Shown here: positions 1-8,831 of the stretch, piece by piece | Layout of the letters: each line of letters opens with the position of its first letter | Position numbering within the stretch: position 1 is the stretch's first letter | NCBI GenBank assembly: GCA_045615705.1 | Contig: JAZLFH010000025.1 | Span: 1 to 20,727 of the forward strand | Direction of reading: 5' to 3' | DNA length: 20,727 nucleotides | DNA from: JAZLFH01 sp045615705 | GTDB lineage: Bacteria; Bacillota; Clostridia; UMGS1883 | Made by a program: the position numbers and the translations under genes | Notes under the pieces: generated by a model | Databases searched by the model: none | Seen by the model: the letters and a program-made list of their open reading frames with translations, nothing else | What the model was told of the DNA's origin: nothing

Positions 1-1
1 T

Positions 2-1198
2 TTGGACTGGGTTCCCGCACACTTTCCGAGAGATGCACACGGCTTGGCGAATTTTGACGGAACAACTGTTTTTGAATATCAAGACCCGATAATGGGACAG
101 CATAAAGAGTGGGGGACTTTGATTTTCGATTACGGAAAGAATGAAGTAATATCTTTCTTGGTTTCCAGTGCAATTTTTTGGCTTGAAAAATATCATATTG
201 ACGGAATAAGAGTAGATGCCGTATCAAGTATGCTTTACCTTGATTACGGACGGCAAGAGTTTAAGAAAAACAAATACGGCGGCAGGGAAAACCTTGAAGC
301 AATTAAATTTTTACAAACTTTAAACACGGAGGTTTTTAAACTTTTCCCAAATGTGTTAATGATTGCAGAAGAATCAACGGCATGGCCAATGGTTACTCAT
401 TCGGTAGATGACGGAGGACTTGGTTTTAACTATAAGTGGAATATGGGTTGGATGAACGATATGTTAAAGTACATGTCAACCGATGCACTTTTCAGAAGCG
501 GTAATCATAACCTTCTCACTTTTTCAATGATGTATGCTTTTTCCGAAAATTACATTCTTCCGCTTTCGCACGATGAAGTAGTCCACGGAAAATGTTCTCT
601 TATTCAGAAAATGTCAGGCCTTTACGGACAGAAGTTTGATTCGCTAAGGGCTTTTTACGGGTATATGATGGCACACCCCGGTAAAAAATTGCTTTTTATG
701 GGCGGAGAATTTGCACAATTTATTGAATGGCGTTTTTACGAAGGATTGGAATGGAAACTCTTAGAGTATGACTCGCACCGAATGATAAAAAACTATGTAA
801 AAGAACTAAACAAATTTTATCTTAACAACAAAGCATTTTGGGAAACAGACGACTCTTGGGACGGCTTTGAATGGATAAATCCGGAAGATTCCGACAGGTC
901 TATTGTTTCTTTTATCAGAAAAGGTAAAAGCAGCTCAGAAAAAATATATGTAATTGCAAACTTTACACCTGTAAGGTATGATGACTATATTGTCGGAGTT
1001 TATTCATCGGGAGAATATGAAGTTGTATTTTCGTCAGATGATAAGTGGTTTGGAGGACAAGGAACTCAAAATGAAAATATTAAAGCCAAAAAAAGATGGC
1101 AGGATGGCAAAAAGTATTCGGTAAGCATCAATGTTCCTGCAATGTCTTGTATGTATATAAGGCGTAAACCTCAAAAAAGAAAAGGGGAAGGAAAATGA
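2..1198 (+). CDS. glgB: 1,4-alpha-glucan branching enzyme GlgB (5' partial)
   Basis: This is the C-terminal part of the glycogen branching enzyme, a GH13 enzyme that moves alpha-1,4 oligoglucan segments to alpha-1,6 positions on growing glycogen. The frame is open to the left edge, and the first TTG codon reads as Leu in the family sequence LDWVPAHFP, so it is not a start. Numbering from that codon, the GH13 catalytic set is present: nucleophile Asp72 in GIRVDAV, acid/base Glu123 in MIAEEST, and the transition-state pair His190-Asp191 in LPLSHDEVVHGK. A beta-sandwich C-terminal domain follows. Against a family length of roughly 630-750 residues, about 240-340 residues (CBM48 and the start of the barrel) lie outside the window. 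The stop overlaps the glgC start in an ATGA, implying translational coupling. Identification is secure. Confidence 0.96.
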   Translation: MDWVPAHFPRDAHGLANFDGTTVFEYQDPIMGQHKEWGTLIFDYGKNEVISFLVSSAIFWLEKYHIDGIRVDAVSSMLYLDYGRQEFKKNKYGGRENLEAIKFLQTLNTEVFKLFPNVLMIAEESTAWPMVTHSVDDGGLGFNYKWNMGWMNDMLKYMSTDALFRSGNHNLLTFSMMYAFSENYILPLSHDEVVHGKCSLIQKMSGLYGQKFDSLRAFYGYMMAHPGKKLLFMGGEFAQFIEWRFYEGLEWKLLEYDSHRMIKNYVKELNKFYLNNKAFWETDDSWDGFEWINPEDSDRSIVSFIRKGKSSSEKIYVIANFTPVRYDDYIVGVYSSGEYEVVFSSDDKWFGGQGTQNENIKAKKRWQDGKKYSVSINVPAMSCMYIRRKPQKRKGEGK

Positions 1199-2418
1199 GA
1201 GCAACAGAATGCGTAGCAATGATTCTGGCAGGCGGACAGGGAAGCAGACTTGGAGTTTTGACTTCAAGTGTTGCAAAACCGGCTGTGCCTTTCGGCGGTA
1301 AATACCGCATAATTGATTTTGCACTCAGCAACTGTGTCAATTCAGGAATTGATACGGTTGGTATACTTACGCAATACAGACCTCTTGAACTGAATACTTA
1401 CATCGGAAGCGGAAGTAGTTGGGATTTAGACAGAAATAACGGAGGCATTTATGTTTTACCTCCGTATCAAACTGATGCAAGCGGAGAATGGTATAAAGGT
1501 ACCGCCAACGCCATATATCAAAACATGGAATTTATCGAACAGTTTAATCCAAAATATGTTTTGATACTTTCGGGCGACCACATTTATAAAATGCACTATG
1601 GAAAGATGATAGATTTTCACCGTGAAAAGGGTGCAGATGTTACAATTGCAGTAATTGATGTTCCCATTGAAGAGGCAAGCAGATTCGGAATTATGACTGC
1701 TGATAAAGATATGCAGATAACCAAATTTGAAGAAAAACCTGAAAATCCCGAAAGCACTCTTGCTTCAATGGGCGTTTATGTATTCAGTTATCAGGCACTT
1801 AAAAAGTATTTAAATATTGACGAACACGACCCCGAAAGCAACAACGACTTCGGAAAAAACATCATTCCCAAAATGCTCCACGCAGGAGAGAAGATGTTTG
1901 CATACAGTTTTGACGGATATTGGAAAGATGTGGGAACAATTCAAAGTCTTTGGGAAGCGAATATGGACCTCTTAAAAGATCCTCCCGTACTTGATTTAGA
2001 CGACAGCGGTTGGAAAATTTTCAGCCGTAATCCTGTCTGCCCTCCGCACTTTATTAAAGAAGGATCGGTTTTGGAAAACAGCCTTGTAACGGATGGTTGT
2101 AATATTTCGGGCGAGGTAAAGAATTCAATTTTATTTGAATCCGTAACGGTTGAAGATGGTGCAAAAGTAACCGATTCTATTATTTTCCCGGGTTCTGTTA
2201 TAGGAAAAAATGCGGTAGTAAACAAGTCTATTATAGGAACAGGTACAGTAATCGGGGATGATGCAATAATAGGCGATGCTAAAAAGGGTGAAGATGAATA
2301 CAAAAGCAAGTATTGCTCTAATTCCATAACTCTTATCGGAGGAAATTTAAGTATAGCAAACGAATCAAAAGTAGGAATTAATGCGATGGTAGAAGAATCC
2401 ATTACCAAGAGAAAGTAG
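1195..2418 (+). CDS. glgC: Glucose-1-phosphate adenylyltransferase, catalytic subunit
   Basis: The 407-residue protein makes ADP-glucose from ATP and glucose-1-phosphate, the committed step of bacterial glycogen synthesis. The N-terminal nucleotidyltransferase domain has the dinucleotide motif LAGGQGSRLGVLT (residues 11-23), then KPAVPFGGKYRIIDFALSN (28-46). The metal/catalytic segment LSGDHIYKM has Asp128, and FEEKP lies near 178-182. GYWKDVGT is followed by a C-terminal left-handed beta-helix of hexapeptide repeats. The start overlaps the glgB stop by 4 bp and has a GGGGAAGG ribosome-binding site. It is directly followed by its paralogue glgD. In Firmicutes GlgC and GlgD are known to form a mixed enzyme, with GlgC as catalytic partner. 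The key catalytic residues are intact here, unlike in the neighbour. Confidence 0.97.
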   Translation: MRATECVAMILAGGQGSRLGVLTSSVAKPAVPFGGKYRIIDFALSNCVNSGIDTVGILTQYRPLELNTYIGSGSSWDLDRNNGGIYVLPPYQTDASGEWYKGTANAIYQNMEFIEQFNPKYVLILSGDHIYKMHYGKMIDFHREKGADVTIAVIDVPIEEASRFGIMTADKDMQITKFEEKPENPESTLASMGVYVFSYQALKKYLNIDEHDPESNNDFGKNIIPKMLHAGEKMFAYSFDGYWKDVGTIQSLWEANMDLLKDPPVLDLDDSGWKIFSRNPVCPPHFIKEGSVLENSLVTDGCNISGEVKNSILFESVTVEDGAKVTDSIIFPGSVIGKNAVVNKSIIGTGTVIGDDAIIGDAKKGEDEYKSKYCSNSITLIGGNLSIANESKVGINAMVEESITKRK

Positions 2419-2427
2419 GTGAATGTT

Positions 2428-3546
2428 GTGAATGATACATTAGGACTCATTTTGGCGGAAAACCGTACAGTTAAAATGAACGAACTTACAGATAATGTCC
2501 GTGCGGAGTCTGCACTGCCGTTCGGAAGCAATTACCGATTGATTGACTTTGTACTTTCGAGTATGGTTAACTCGGGAATAATCAATGTAGGCGTTGCAAC
2601 ACATATAAATTACAGTTCTTTAATGGACCATTTAGGAAATGGTGCTCCGTGGGATTTAAGCCGTAAAGATGGAGGGCTTTTTATACTTCCGCCATATTTA
2701 AGAGGAGAGGCAATAGGAATAAATGAAGGAAATGTAGATATTTTACACGGAGTTCTTACTTATCTTCAAAATAACACTCAAAAATATGTTGTACTTGCAG
2801 AAGGAAACAAGGTGTGCAATATGACATTTAATGATGCAATAGAACAACATAAAACTACCGGTGCAGATGTTACCGTCATATATAACGATGTCGAAAAGAA
2901 AGATGTTTTGAGTCGTTCTACCGTATATGAAGTTGATGATGACATGCGAGTAACGAGTGTTTCTTATGCTTCGCAAAACCCAAAATCCAAACACTGCGGA
3001 ATGAGTATGTACATTGTTGATAGAATAAAACTTGAAGAAATTATTGATGAGGCATACGCACAAGGGAGTCATGACTTTATAAGAGATATTATTCTGAAAA
3101 ATGTTAACAGTATGAAGATATACGGCTACAAATACAGTGGATTTGTAGCATCAATTGATTCTGTAAAAAGTTATTATGATGCAAATATGCTTATGATAGA
3201 TGAAAATGTACGCCACGAACTTTTTGCAGGTGAAAACTTAATTTATACAAAAGTAAAAGATAATGTTCCTACACGATATTACAATGGTTCTTCGGTTAAA
3301 AAGTCAATTTTGGGCGATGGCTGTTCGGTAAGAGGAGAAATTGAGAATTGTGTAATATTCAGGAATGTGGAAATCGGAAAAGGTACGGTTATTAAGAACA
3401 GCATCATAATGCAAAATACAAGAATAGGCAATAATTGTTATATTGAAAATGCTGTAATAGATAAAGAATGTGTTGTCGGGGACGGGAAGCGTCTTATTGG
3501 GGCTTTGGATTATCCTGCAATATTACCTAAATCAGCAACAGTTTGA
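2428..3546 (+). CDS. glgD: GlgD, non-catalytic ADP-glucose pyrophosphorylase subunit
   Basis: This GlgC paralogue has a nucleotidyltransferase-like domain plus a left-handed beta-helix, and probably acts as the modulating subunit of a GlgC-GlgD complex. The fold is recognisable in ALPFGSNYRLIDFVLSSMVNSGI and in the hexapeptide C-terminus. The active site is degenerate: GlgC's GGxGxRL loop is replaced by AENRTVKMNEL, and the SGDH aspartate motif by AEGNKV. I place the start at GTG 2428 (372 aa), because AGGTGA at 2417-2422 is a good Shine-Dalgarno 5 bases upstream. GTG 2419 in the same frame would sit directly against the glgC stop with no room for that site. The gene follows glgC within 10 bases and ends 13 bases before glgA. 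The regulatory role is known for the family and inferred here. Confidence 0.93.
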   Translation: MNDTLGLILAENRTVKMNELTDNVRAESALPFGSNYRLIDFVLSSMVNSGIINVGVATHINYSSLMDHLGNGAPWDLSRKDGGLFILPPYLRGEAIGINEGNVDILHGVLTYLQNNTQKYVVLAEGNKVCNMTFNDAIEQHKTTGADVTVIYNDVEKKDVLSRSTVYEVDDDMRVTSVSYASQNPKSKHCGMSMYIVDRIKLEEIIDEAYAQGSHDFIRDIILKNVNSMKIYGYKYSGFVASIDSVKSYYDANMLMIDENVRHELFAGENLIYTKVKDNVPTRYYNGSSVKKSILGDGCSVRGEIENCVIFRNVEIGKGTVIKNSIIMQNTRIGNNCYIENAVIDKECVVGDGKRLIGALDYPAILPKSATV

Positions 3547-3559
3547 GGAGGCATACTAT

Positions 3560-4996
3560 ATGAAAGTTCTTTTTGCGGCAAGCGAATGTGTTCCGTTTGT
3601 TAAAACGGGAGGATTAGGCGATGTTATCGGAGCGTTACCTAACGAATTGGTTCGTCAAGGCACGGATGCCCGTGTAATTCTGCCAAAATACGGCATGATT
3701 GACAAAAAATATACCGAAAAAATGAAATATATTGACCATATATATATAAAAATGGGTTGGAGAAGTCAGTACTGCGGAGTTTTTGAACTTGTGGAAAACG
3801 GAGTAACATACTACTTTGTCGATAATGAGTTTTATTTTGGTTCCGATACGATTTACAGCAATATGGCAGACGATATAGAGAGATTTGTATTCTTTGATAA
3901 GGCTGTTTTAGCACTGCTTCAAATAATTGACTTTTTCCCGGATGTTATTCATACAAATGATTGGCAGACAGGTCTTGTAAGTGTGCTTTTAGATGCTCAT
4001 TACAAGCACGATAACAGATATCGTCAAATTAAGACTGTGTACACTATTCACAACTTAAAGTTCCAAGGCATTTATGATTTGGACACAATAAAAGATGTAT
4101 CTGACCTTTCCGACTACTATTTTACGCCCGATAAACTTGAATTTTTCTCTGATGCAAATCTTATGAAGGGTGGCATTGTATACAGTAACGCAGTTACAAC
4201 CGTAAGTCCCACCTATGCACAAGAAATTCAGAATTCATATTTCGGAGAAAAACTTGACGGACTTTTAAGAGCAAGAAAAAATAGCTTACACGGCATAATC
4301 AACGGAGTTGATTATATTGAGTACAATCCTCGTACAGATGAGGCAATCAGTGAAAAATTTGATGCAAGGTCATTTATAAGCCGAAAGAAGATAAACAAAC
4401 TTGCACTGCAACAAGAAATAGGACTTAAGCAAGACGAAAATAAGTTTTTGATTGCAATGGTCGGAAGACTTACTTCTCAAAAAGGGCTTGACCTTGTGGA
4501 ATGTGTGCTTGATAACATTATTTCGCTCGGAAATGTTCAGGTCGCAATCTTGGGAACCGGCGATAAAAGATACGAAGACAAATTTCATGAATTTGAATGG
4601 AAATACAAAGGTACAGTGTCATCTTGTGTAATGTTTGACCAGGGAAGATCTCATAGATTTTACGCAGGAGCGGACTGCTTTTTGATGCCTTCTTTGTTTG
4701 AACCTTGCGGACTGAGTCAAATGATTGCAATGCGTTACGGAACAATTCCTATCGTAAGAGAAACCGGCGGTCTTAAAGATACGGTAGAACCTTATAACGA
4801 GTATGACAATACGGGAGATGGGTTTAGTTTTAAAAATTATAACGCACATGAAATGCTCGGAATTATTGAATATGCCAAGAGTAAATATGAAAATGATAAA
4901 AAGGCATGGAACGGAATCATAAGGCGTGCTATGGCGAAAGACTTTTCATGGACAAATTCGGCTAAAAAATATATAGATTTGTACAAGAACATATAG
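3560..4996 (+). CDS. glgA: Glycogen synthase (ADP-glucose dependent)
   Basis: GlgA is a GT5 family, GT-B fold enzyme that extends the alpha-1,4-glucan chain from ADP-glucose. The true start is ATG 3560, behind GAGGAGG at 3545-3551 with an 8-base spacer. The reading frame is open further upstream, but only across the glgD end. The 478-residue product matches the usual bacterial length of about 477. It opens with MKVLFAASECVPFVKTGGLG, in which Lys15-Thr-Gly-Gly is the ADP-glucose-binding KTGGL motif. TIHNLKFQG follows in the N-terminal domain, and MVGRLTSQKG begins the C-terminal domain. PSLFEPCGLSQ contains the catalytic Glu381 of the second KTGGL-like region, followed by RETGGLKDTV. It is co-directional with glgC/glgD upstream and glgP downstream, all within one operon. 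Confidence 0.97.
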   Translation: MKVLFAASECVPFVKTGGLGDVIGALPNELVRQGTDARVILPKYGMIDKKYTEKMKYIDHIYIKMGWRSQYCGVFELVENGVTYYFVDNEFYFGSDTIYSNMADDIERFVFFDKAVLALLQIIDFFPDVIHTNDWQTGLVSVLLDAHYKHDNRYRQIKTVYTIHNLKFQGIYDLDTIKDVSDLSDYYFTPDKLEFFSDANLMKGGIVYSNAVTTVSPTYAQEIQNSYFGEKLDGLLRARKNSLHGIINGVDYIEYNPRTDEAISEKFDARSFISRKKINKLALQQEIGLKQDENKFLIAMVGRLTSQKGLDLVECVLDNIISLGNVQVAILGTGDKRYEDKFHEFEWKYKGTVSSCVMFDQGRSHRFYAGADCFLMPSLFEPCGLSQMIAMRYGTIPIVRETGGLKDTVEPYNEYDNTGDGFSFKNYNAHEMLGIIEYAKSKYENDKKAWNGIIRRAMAKDFSWTNSAKKYIDLYKNI

Positions 4997-5009
4997 AAAG
5001 GAAATTAAA

Positions 5010-7466
5010 ATGCCAGTTAAAGAAACAAAAATTAAACTTACTCCGACACAGGAAGCCATAAGGGATGAAATAATAGGGAAATTAGGCAGGCACTACGGCA
5101 GAACCCTTGACGATGCAACAAAATCACATATTTATAAAGCAACAGCCTTGACCGTCAGAGATAAAATGATGGAAGGTTGGACAAATTACAGAAGAAGTCA
5201 GAGAAAGGCAAAAAACAAAGAACTTTTTTATCTTTCATTTGAATTTTTAATGGGTAGAGCATTAGGCAACAATCTTATTAACCTCGGACTTACAAAGGAT
5301 TATGAAAAAGCACTTAATTCACTCGGTTGCTCTCTTTATGAAATAGAAGAGGCGGAATCCGATGCGGGTCTCGGAAACGGCGGACTTGGTCGGTTGGCGG
5401 CTTGTTTTTTGGATTCTCTTACAGCACTTGATTACCCTGCATTCGGTTGCGGTATAAGATACGAGTACGGACTTTTCAGACAGAGAATTATTGACGGTTA
5501 TCAAATTGAAATGCCGGATAATTGGCTCGATGATGGTTCAGTTTGGGAAATCGCTCGTCCGGAAGAAAAAATGATAGTTCGTTTCGGAGGTAATGTAAAT
5601 ACAACATATACCGACAAAGGAATGACCGTAACATACGAAAATACTACAAATGTCGTAGGCGTCCCCTACGATATGCCGATAGTAGGTTATAATTCAAAAA
5701 TTGTCAACACATTACGGCTTTGGTCTGCACATTCGGAACACGAACTTGACATGCGTTCTTTCAGTGGCGGAGATTATGTAAAAGCTGTTGAAGAAAGAGC
5801 GTTAGCAGAAACATTAAGCAAAGTTTTATACCCCGAAGACAATCATGAAGAAGGAAAAGCACTTAGATTAAAACAACAGTACTTCTTCGTGTCTTGCACG
5901 ATTCAATGGATTATAAGCAGATACAAAAGACATCACAACGGTGATTTATCAAATCTTGCAGATGATATTGCAATTCACATTAATGATACACATCCCGCAA
6001 TAGCGATTCCCGAAATGATGAGAATTCTCATGGATGAGGAGGGCTACGGTTGGGATGATGCTTGGGAAGTTGTCAATAAAGTGTTCGGTTACACAAACCA
6101 CACCATTATGAGCGAAGCACTTGAAAAGTGGCCCATGGATATGTTCGCACGACTTTTCCCAAGACTTTGGATGATTGTTGATGAAATAAATAACAGACTT
6201 AAAGAAAAGTTGGTAAGTGTCTATGGCAATGATTGGGGAAAGATTAACTACATGTCTGTCGTTGCCCATAATTATATAAATATGGCAAATCTTTGTCTTG
6301 CATCTTGCCATGCAATAAACGGAGTTTCCGGACTTCATACCGATATTTTGAAAAAAGATGTTTTCCGTGATTACTACAATCTTACACCTGAAAAATTTGT
6401 ATCAATTACAAACGGAATTACTTTCCGCCGTTGGGTCGGTCTTGCAAATCCGGAACTTTCAAAATTACTTACAAAATATGCAGGAAAAGACTGGCTGAAA
6501 AAACCTGAAAAACTCAAAAATCTCGAAGAGCATCTTAATAACCAAGAATTCTTGGATGCTTTTGATAAGATGAAGAGAGAAAAGAAGGTTCAACTTGCAG
6601 AATATATCAAGGAACATAACGGTATAGAAGTTAACCCCGATTCTATTTTTGATGTTCAGGTAAAAAGACTTCACGAATATAAACGCCAACTTTTAAATGT
6701 ATTGCACATTCTCTACCTGTACAATAAAATTAAACAAAATCCGAATTTGGACATTTATCCGCACACATTTATTTTCGGTGCAAAAGCTTCACCGGGATAT
6801 GCAAGAGCTAAATTAATTATTAAACTTATAAATGATGTTGCAGAATTAATCAACAATGATGAATCTATCGGTGGAAAAATTAAGGTAGTATTTATTGAAA
6901 ACTACGGTGTTTCATTAGCCCAGAAAATTATCCCTGCCGCTGATGTAAGTGAGCAAATTTCAACTGCCGGAAAGGAAGCTTCGGGAACGGGTAATATGAA
7001 ATTTATGGCAAACGGGGCTTTAACCGTAGGTACTCTTGACGGTGCAAATGTTGAAATGACAGAACTTGTGGGGGAGGATAATATATTCCTTTTTGGACTT
7101 AAATCAGATGAGGTAAGAGAAGTAAGGATTACCTCTCAAGATGTATATTCAACAAATGCAGATATTAAAAAGGTTCTTGATATGCTGATTAACGGCGAAA
7201 TTAATAAAAACGAACCTAAACTGTATTATGACCTTTACCAAGCACTTCTTTTTGGTGATCATCAAAATGCAGATGAGTATATGGTACTTCGTGATTTTGA
7301 AAGTTATATACTCATTCACGAAAAAATTGATAAAGAATACAGAAACAGAAATTCTTGGATAAGAAAATCAGTAATTAATACTGCAAATTCTTCATTTTTC
7401 TCAAGTGACAGAACAATCAAAGAGTATTCTGATAAAATTTGGCATCTTAAATCGGTAAAAAAATGA
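5010..7466 (+). CDS. glgP: Glycogen/maltodextrin phosphorylase
   Basis: GlgP is a GT35 phosphorylase that releases glucose-1-phosphate from glycogen ends using PLP and phosphate. The 818-residue length fits the bacterial family. Recognisable segments are YLSFEFLMGRALGNNL, the glycine-rich GLGNGGLGRLAACF, IHINDTHPAIAIPEMMR, VQVKRLHEYKRQLLN, and the PLP site EASGTGNMKFMANGALTVG with Lys664 as the Schiff-base lysine. LDGANVEM follows. The start ATG 5010 lies 13 bases after the glgA stop, with AGAAAGGA as ribosome-binding site. Placing phosphorolysis in the same operon as synthesis is common in Firmicutes and lets stored glucan be mobilised without separate induction. Substrate preference between glycogen and maltodextrin cannot be read from sequence alone. 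Confidence 0.96.
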   Translation: MPVKETKIKLTPTQEAIRDEIIGKLGRHYGRTLDDATKSHIYKATALTVRDKMMEGWTNYRRSQRKAKNKELFYLSFEFLMGRALGNNLINLGLTKDYEKALNSLGCSLYEIEEAESDAGLGNGGLGRLAACFLDSLTALDYPAFGCGIRYEYGLFRQRIIDGYQIEMPDNWLDDGSVWEIARPEEKMIVRFGGNVNTTYTDKGMTVTYENTTNVVGVPYDMPIVGYNSKIVNTLRLWSAHSEHELDMRSFSGGDYVKAVEERALAETLSKVLYPEDNHEEGKALRLKQQYFFVSCTIQWIISRYKRHHNGDLSNLADDIAIHINDTHPAIAIPEMMRILMDEEGYGWDDAWEVVNKVFGYTNHTIMSEALEKWPMDMFARLFPRLWMIVDEINNRLKEKLVSVYGNDWGKINYMSVVAHNYINMANLCLASCHAINGVSGLHTDILKKDVFRDYYNLTPEKFVSITNGITFRRWVGLANPELSKLLTKYAGKDWLKKPEKLKNLEEHLNNQEFLDAFDKMKREKKVQLAEYIKEHNGIEVNPDSIFDVQVKRLHEYKRQLLNVLHILYLYNKIKQNPNLDIYPHTFIFGAKASPGYARAKLIIKLINDVAELINNDESIGGKIKVVFIENYGVSLAQKIIPAADVSEQISTAGKEASGTGNMKFMANGALTVGTLDGANVEMTELVGEDNIFLFGLKSDEVREVRITSQDVYSTNADIKKVLDMLINGEINKNEPKLYYDLYQALLFGDHQNADEYMVLRDFESYILIHEKIDKEYRNRNSWIRKSVINTANSSFFSSDRTIKEYSDKIWHLKSVKK

Positions 7467-7476
7467 TGTATCATAT

Positions 7477-7510
7477 CTTTTCATATCGGGAATATTACTG
7501 ATGTGAAAAG
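7477..7510 (+). promoter_or_regulatory. Intercistronic hairpin reaching the DUF378 ribosome-binding site
   Basis: CTTTTCATATC (7477-7487) pairs with GATGTGAAAAG (7500-7510) over 11 bp with one G-U wobble, around a 12-base loop. No T-run follows, so it is not a typical terminator. Its 3' arm includes the first bases of the AAGGAG Shine-Dalgarno (7508-7513) of the next gene, so folding would partly hide that site. It could equally act as a barrier protecting the glgP end of the transcript. Confidence 0.5.
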
Positions 7511-7522
7511 GAGTGAAATCAA

Positions 7523-7723
7523 ATGGACAATACCGCATTGGTGCTTGTAATTATCGGAGCACTTAACTGGGGCTCAATAGGTCTTTTCGGAGTTGACATT
7601 GTCGGTTCTATTTTTGGCGGACAGACAGCCCTTGTAAGCAGAATTATTTATACAATAGTCGGCTTGGCAGGTCTTTGGACAATTAGTATTTTGTTTAAAG
7701 AAAAACTCCCGTCAAGGGATTAA
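7523..7723 (+). CDS. DUF378 small membrane protein
   Basis: This 66-residue protein belongs to the DUF378 family (YuzA-like), whose function is not established. It is mostly two hydrophobic segments, roughly residues 4-25 and 38-60, separated by a Gly-rich turn. The characteristic IIGALNWGSIGLFGVDIV sits at residues 10-27 and FGGQTALVSRIIYTIVGLAGL follows. The C-terminus is short and charged, with no signal peptidase site seen. It starts 56 bases after glgP behind AAGGAG (9-base spacer) and ahead of a strong terminator, so it probably is the last gene of the glycogen transcript. Whether it has anything to do with glycogen is unknown. The intervening hairpin suggests its expression may be set separately from glgP. 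Confidence 0.88.
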   Translation: MDNTALVLVIIGALNWGSIGLFGVDIVGSIFGGQTALVSRIIYTIVGLAGLWTISILFKEKLPSRD

Positions 7724-7731
7724 CGAATAGT

Positions 7732-7760
7732 AAAAAAGGTTGCATATGCAACCTTTTTTA
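7732..7760 (+). terminator. Rho-independent terminator of the glycogen operon
   Basis: The perfect inverted repeat GGTTGC-ATAT-GCAACC (7738-7753) is flanked by six A's upstream and TTTTTT downstream. It lies 8 bases after the DUF378 stop and immediately before the asnA promoter. The symmetric A and T tracts would let it work on either strand, but only the rightward operon reads into it. Confidence 0.9.
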
Positions 7761-7761
7761 T

Positions 7762-7790
7762 TTGACAACAGGGGTAATTGATGCTAAAAT
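7762..7790 (+). promoter_or_regulatory. Sigma-A promoter of asnA
   Basis: TTGACA (7762-7767), a 17-base spacer and TAAAAT (7785-7790), with an extended -10 TG at 7782-7783. Transcription would begin near 7797, giving a leader of about 24 bases before ATG 7821. That is too short for a T-box or riboswitch, which control some Firmicutes asparagine genes. Confidence 0.85.
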
Positions 7791-7820
7791 ATCTACAATA
7801 ATTATTTAGGTGGAGTTATT

Positions 7821-8831
7821 ATGAATAGAATAAAAATCCCCGATGGTTACAGACCGTCATTAAGTCTTTATGAAACTCAAAAGGCAATATCTCTTGTCAA
7901 AAGAATATTTCAAGATACGCTAAGTGGTTCAATGAATTTAAGAAGAGTCAGTGCACCGCTTTTCGTGTCCGAAAAGAGCGGATTAAATGACAATCTTAAC
8001 GGTGTGGAACGCCCTGTAAGTTTTGATATTCCGGCTGCCGACAAAGTTAATGCTCAGGTAGTGCAATCACTTGCGAAGTGGAAAAGACTCGCATTAAAAC
8101 GATACGGCTTTGAAGCAGGAAGCGGACTTTACACGGATATGAACGCAATTCGCCGTGATGAAGAACTTGATAACATTCATTCGGTGTATGTTGACCAGTG
8201 GGATTGGGAAAAAGTAATTACAAAAGAAGACAGAACAGAAGAGTATTTGAAAAAAACGGTTACAACAATAGTTAATGCAATATGCGATACTCAAGAAACG
8301 GTTAATAATATTTACTCCAACCTTAAATTTCCGATTTCTCGTGAAGTTTCGTTTATTAAGTCGCAGGAGCTTGAAAATATGTATCCGAATCTTACGCCCA
8401 AAGAAAGAGAAACGGAATATGTAAAAGAGCATCATACTACATTTATAATGCAAATAGGAGATGACTTAAAGTCCGGAAAACCGCATGACGGAAGGGCTCC
8501 CGACTATGATGACTGGTCGCTTAACGGAGATATAATTTTTTGGAATAATGTTTTAAACGAACCGCTTGAAATTTCTTCGATGGGAATCAGAGTTGATGAA
8601 AAAACTTTAAAGTATCAGCTTGAAAAGCGAGGAAAAAAAGAGTGGGAAAATTTAGAGTTCCATAAGATGCTGTTAAACGGTGAACTTCCTCTTACAATCG
8701 GTGGCGGAATAGGTCAGTCAAGACTTTGTATGCTCTTTTTAAATAAGGCTCACATCGGTGAAGTTCAGGCATCTGCATGGGATAAAAAGACGATAGATAC
8801 CTGTGGGCTATTTGGGATTGAATTACTTTGA
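7821..8831 (+). CDS. asnA: Aspartate-ammonia ligase (asparagine synthetase A)
   Basis: AsnA makes asparagine from aspartate, ammonia and ATP. It is related to class II aminoacyl-tRNA synthetases and is cytoplasmic. The 336 residues match the usual 330-347. Family segments include IPDGYRPSLSLYETQ near the N-terminus, SAPLFV and GLNDNLNG with VSFDIP, QSLAKWKRLALKRYG, YTDMNAIRRDE, HSVYVDQWDWEKVI, and the class II motif 3-like GGGIGQSRLCMLFL near the end. ATG 7821 has AGGTGGAG 5 bases upstream. It has its own promoter after the glycogen operon terminator, and its stop overlaps the start of the next gene, so the two are probably cotranscribed. Using free ammonia rather than glutamine suits an ammonia-rich gut or rumen habitat, which is an inference. 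Confidence 0.97.
   Translation: MNRIKIPDGYRPSLSLYETQKAISLVKRIFQDTLSGSMNLRRVSAPLFVSEKSGLNDNLNGVERPVSFDIPAADKVNAQVVQSLAKWKRLALKRYGFEAGSGLYTDMNAIRRDEELDNIHSVYVDQWDWEKVITKEDRTEEYLKKTVTTIVNAICDTQETVNNIYSNLKFPISREVSFIKSQELENMYPNLTPKERETEYVKEHHTTFIMQIGDDLKSGKPHDGRAPDYDDWSLNGDIIFWNNVLNEPLEISSMGIRVDEKTLKYQLEKRGKKEWENLEFHKMLLNGELPLTIGGGIGQSRLCMLFLNKAHIGEVQASAWDKKTIDTCGLFGIELL

Noticed and set aside
1941..2531. 196-codon minus-strand open frame across the glgC end
   Set aside because: It is antisense to glgC and glgD, which have clear family motifs. Its Ser/Pro/Ile-rich translation reflects the complementary codons.
5949..6338. 129-codon minus-strand open frame inside glgP
   Set aside because: It is antisense to a well-conserved part of glycogen phosphorylase and shows no recognisable domain.
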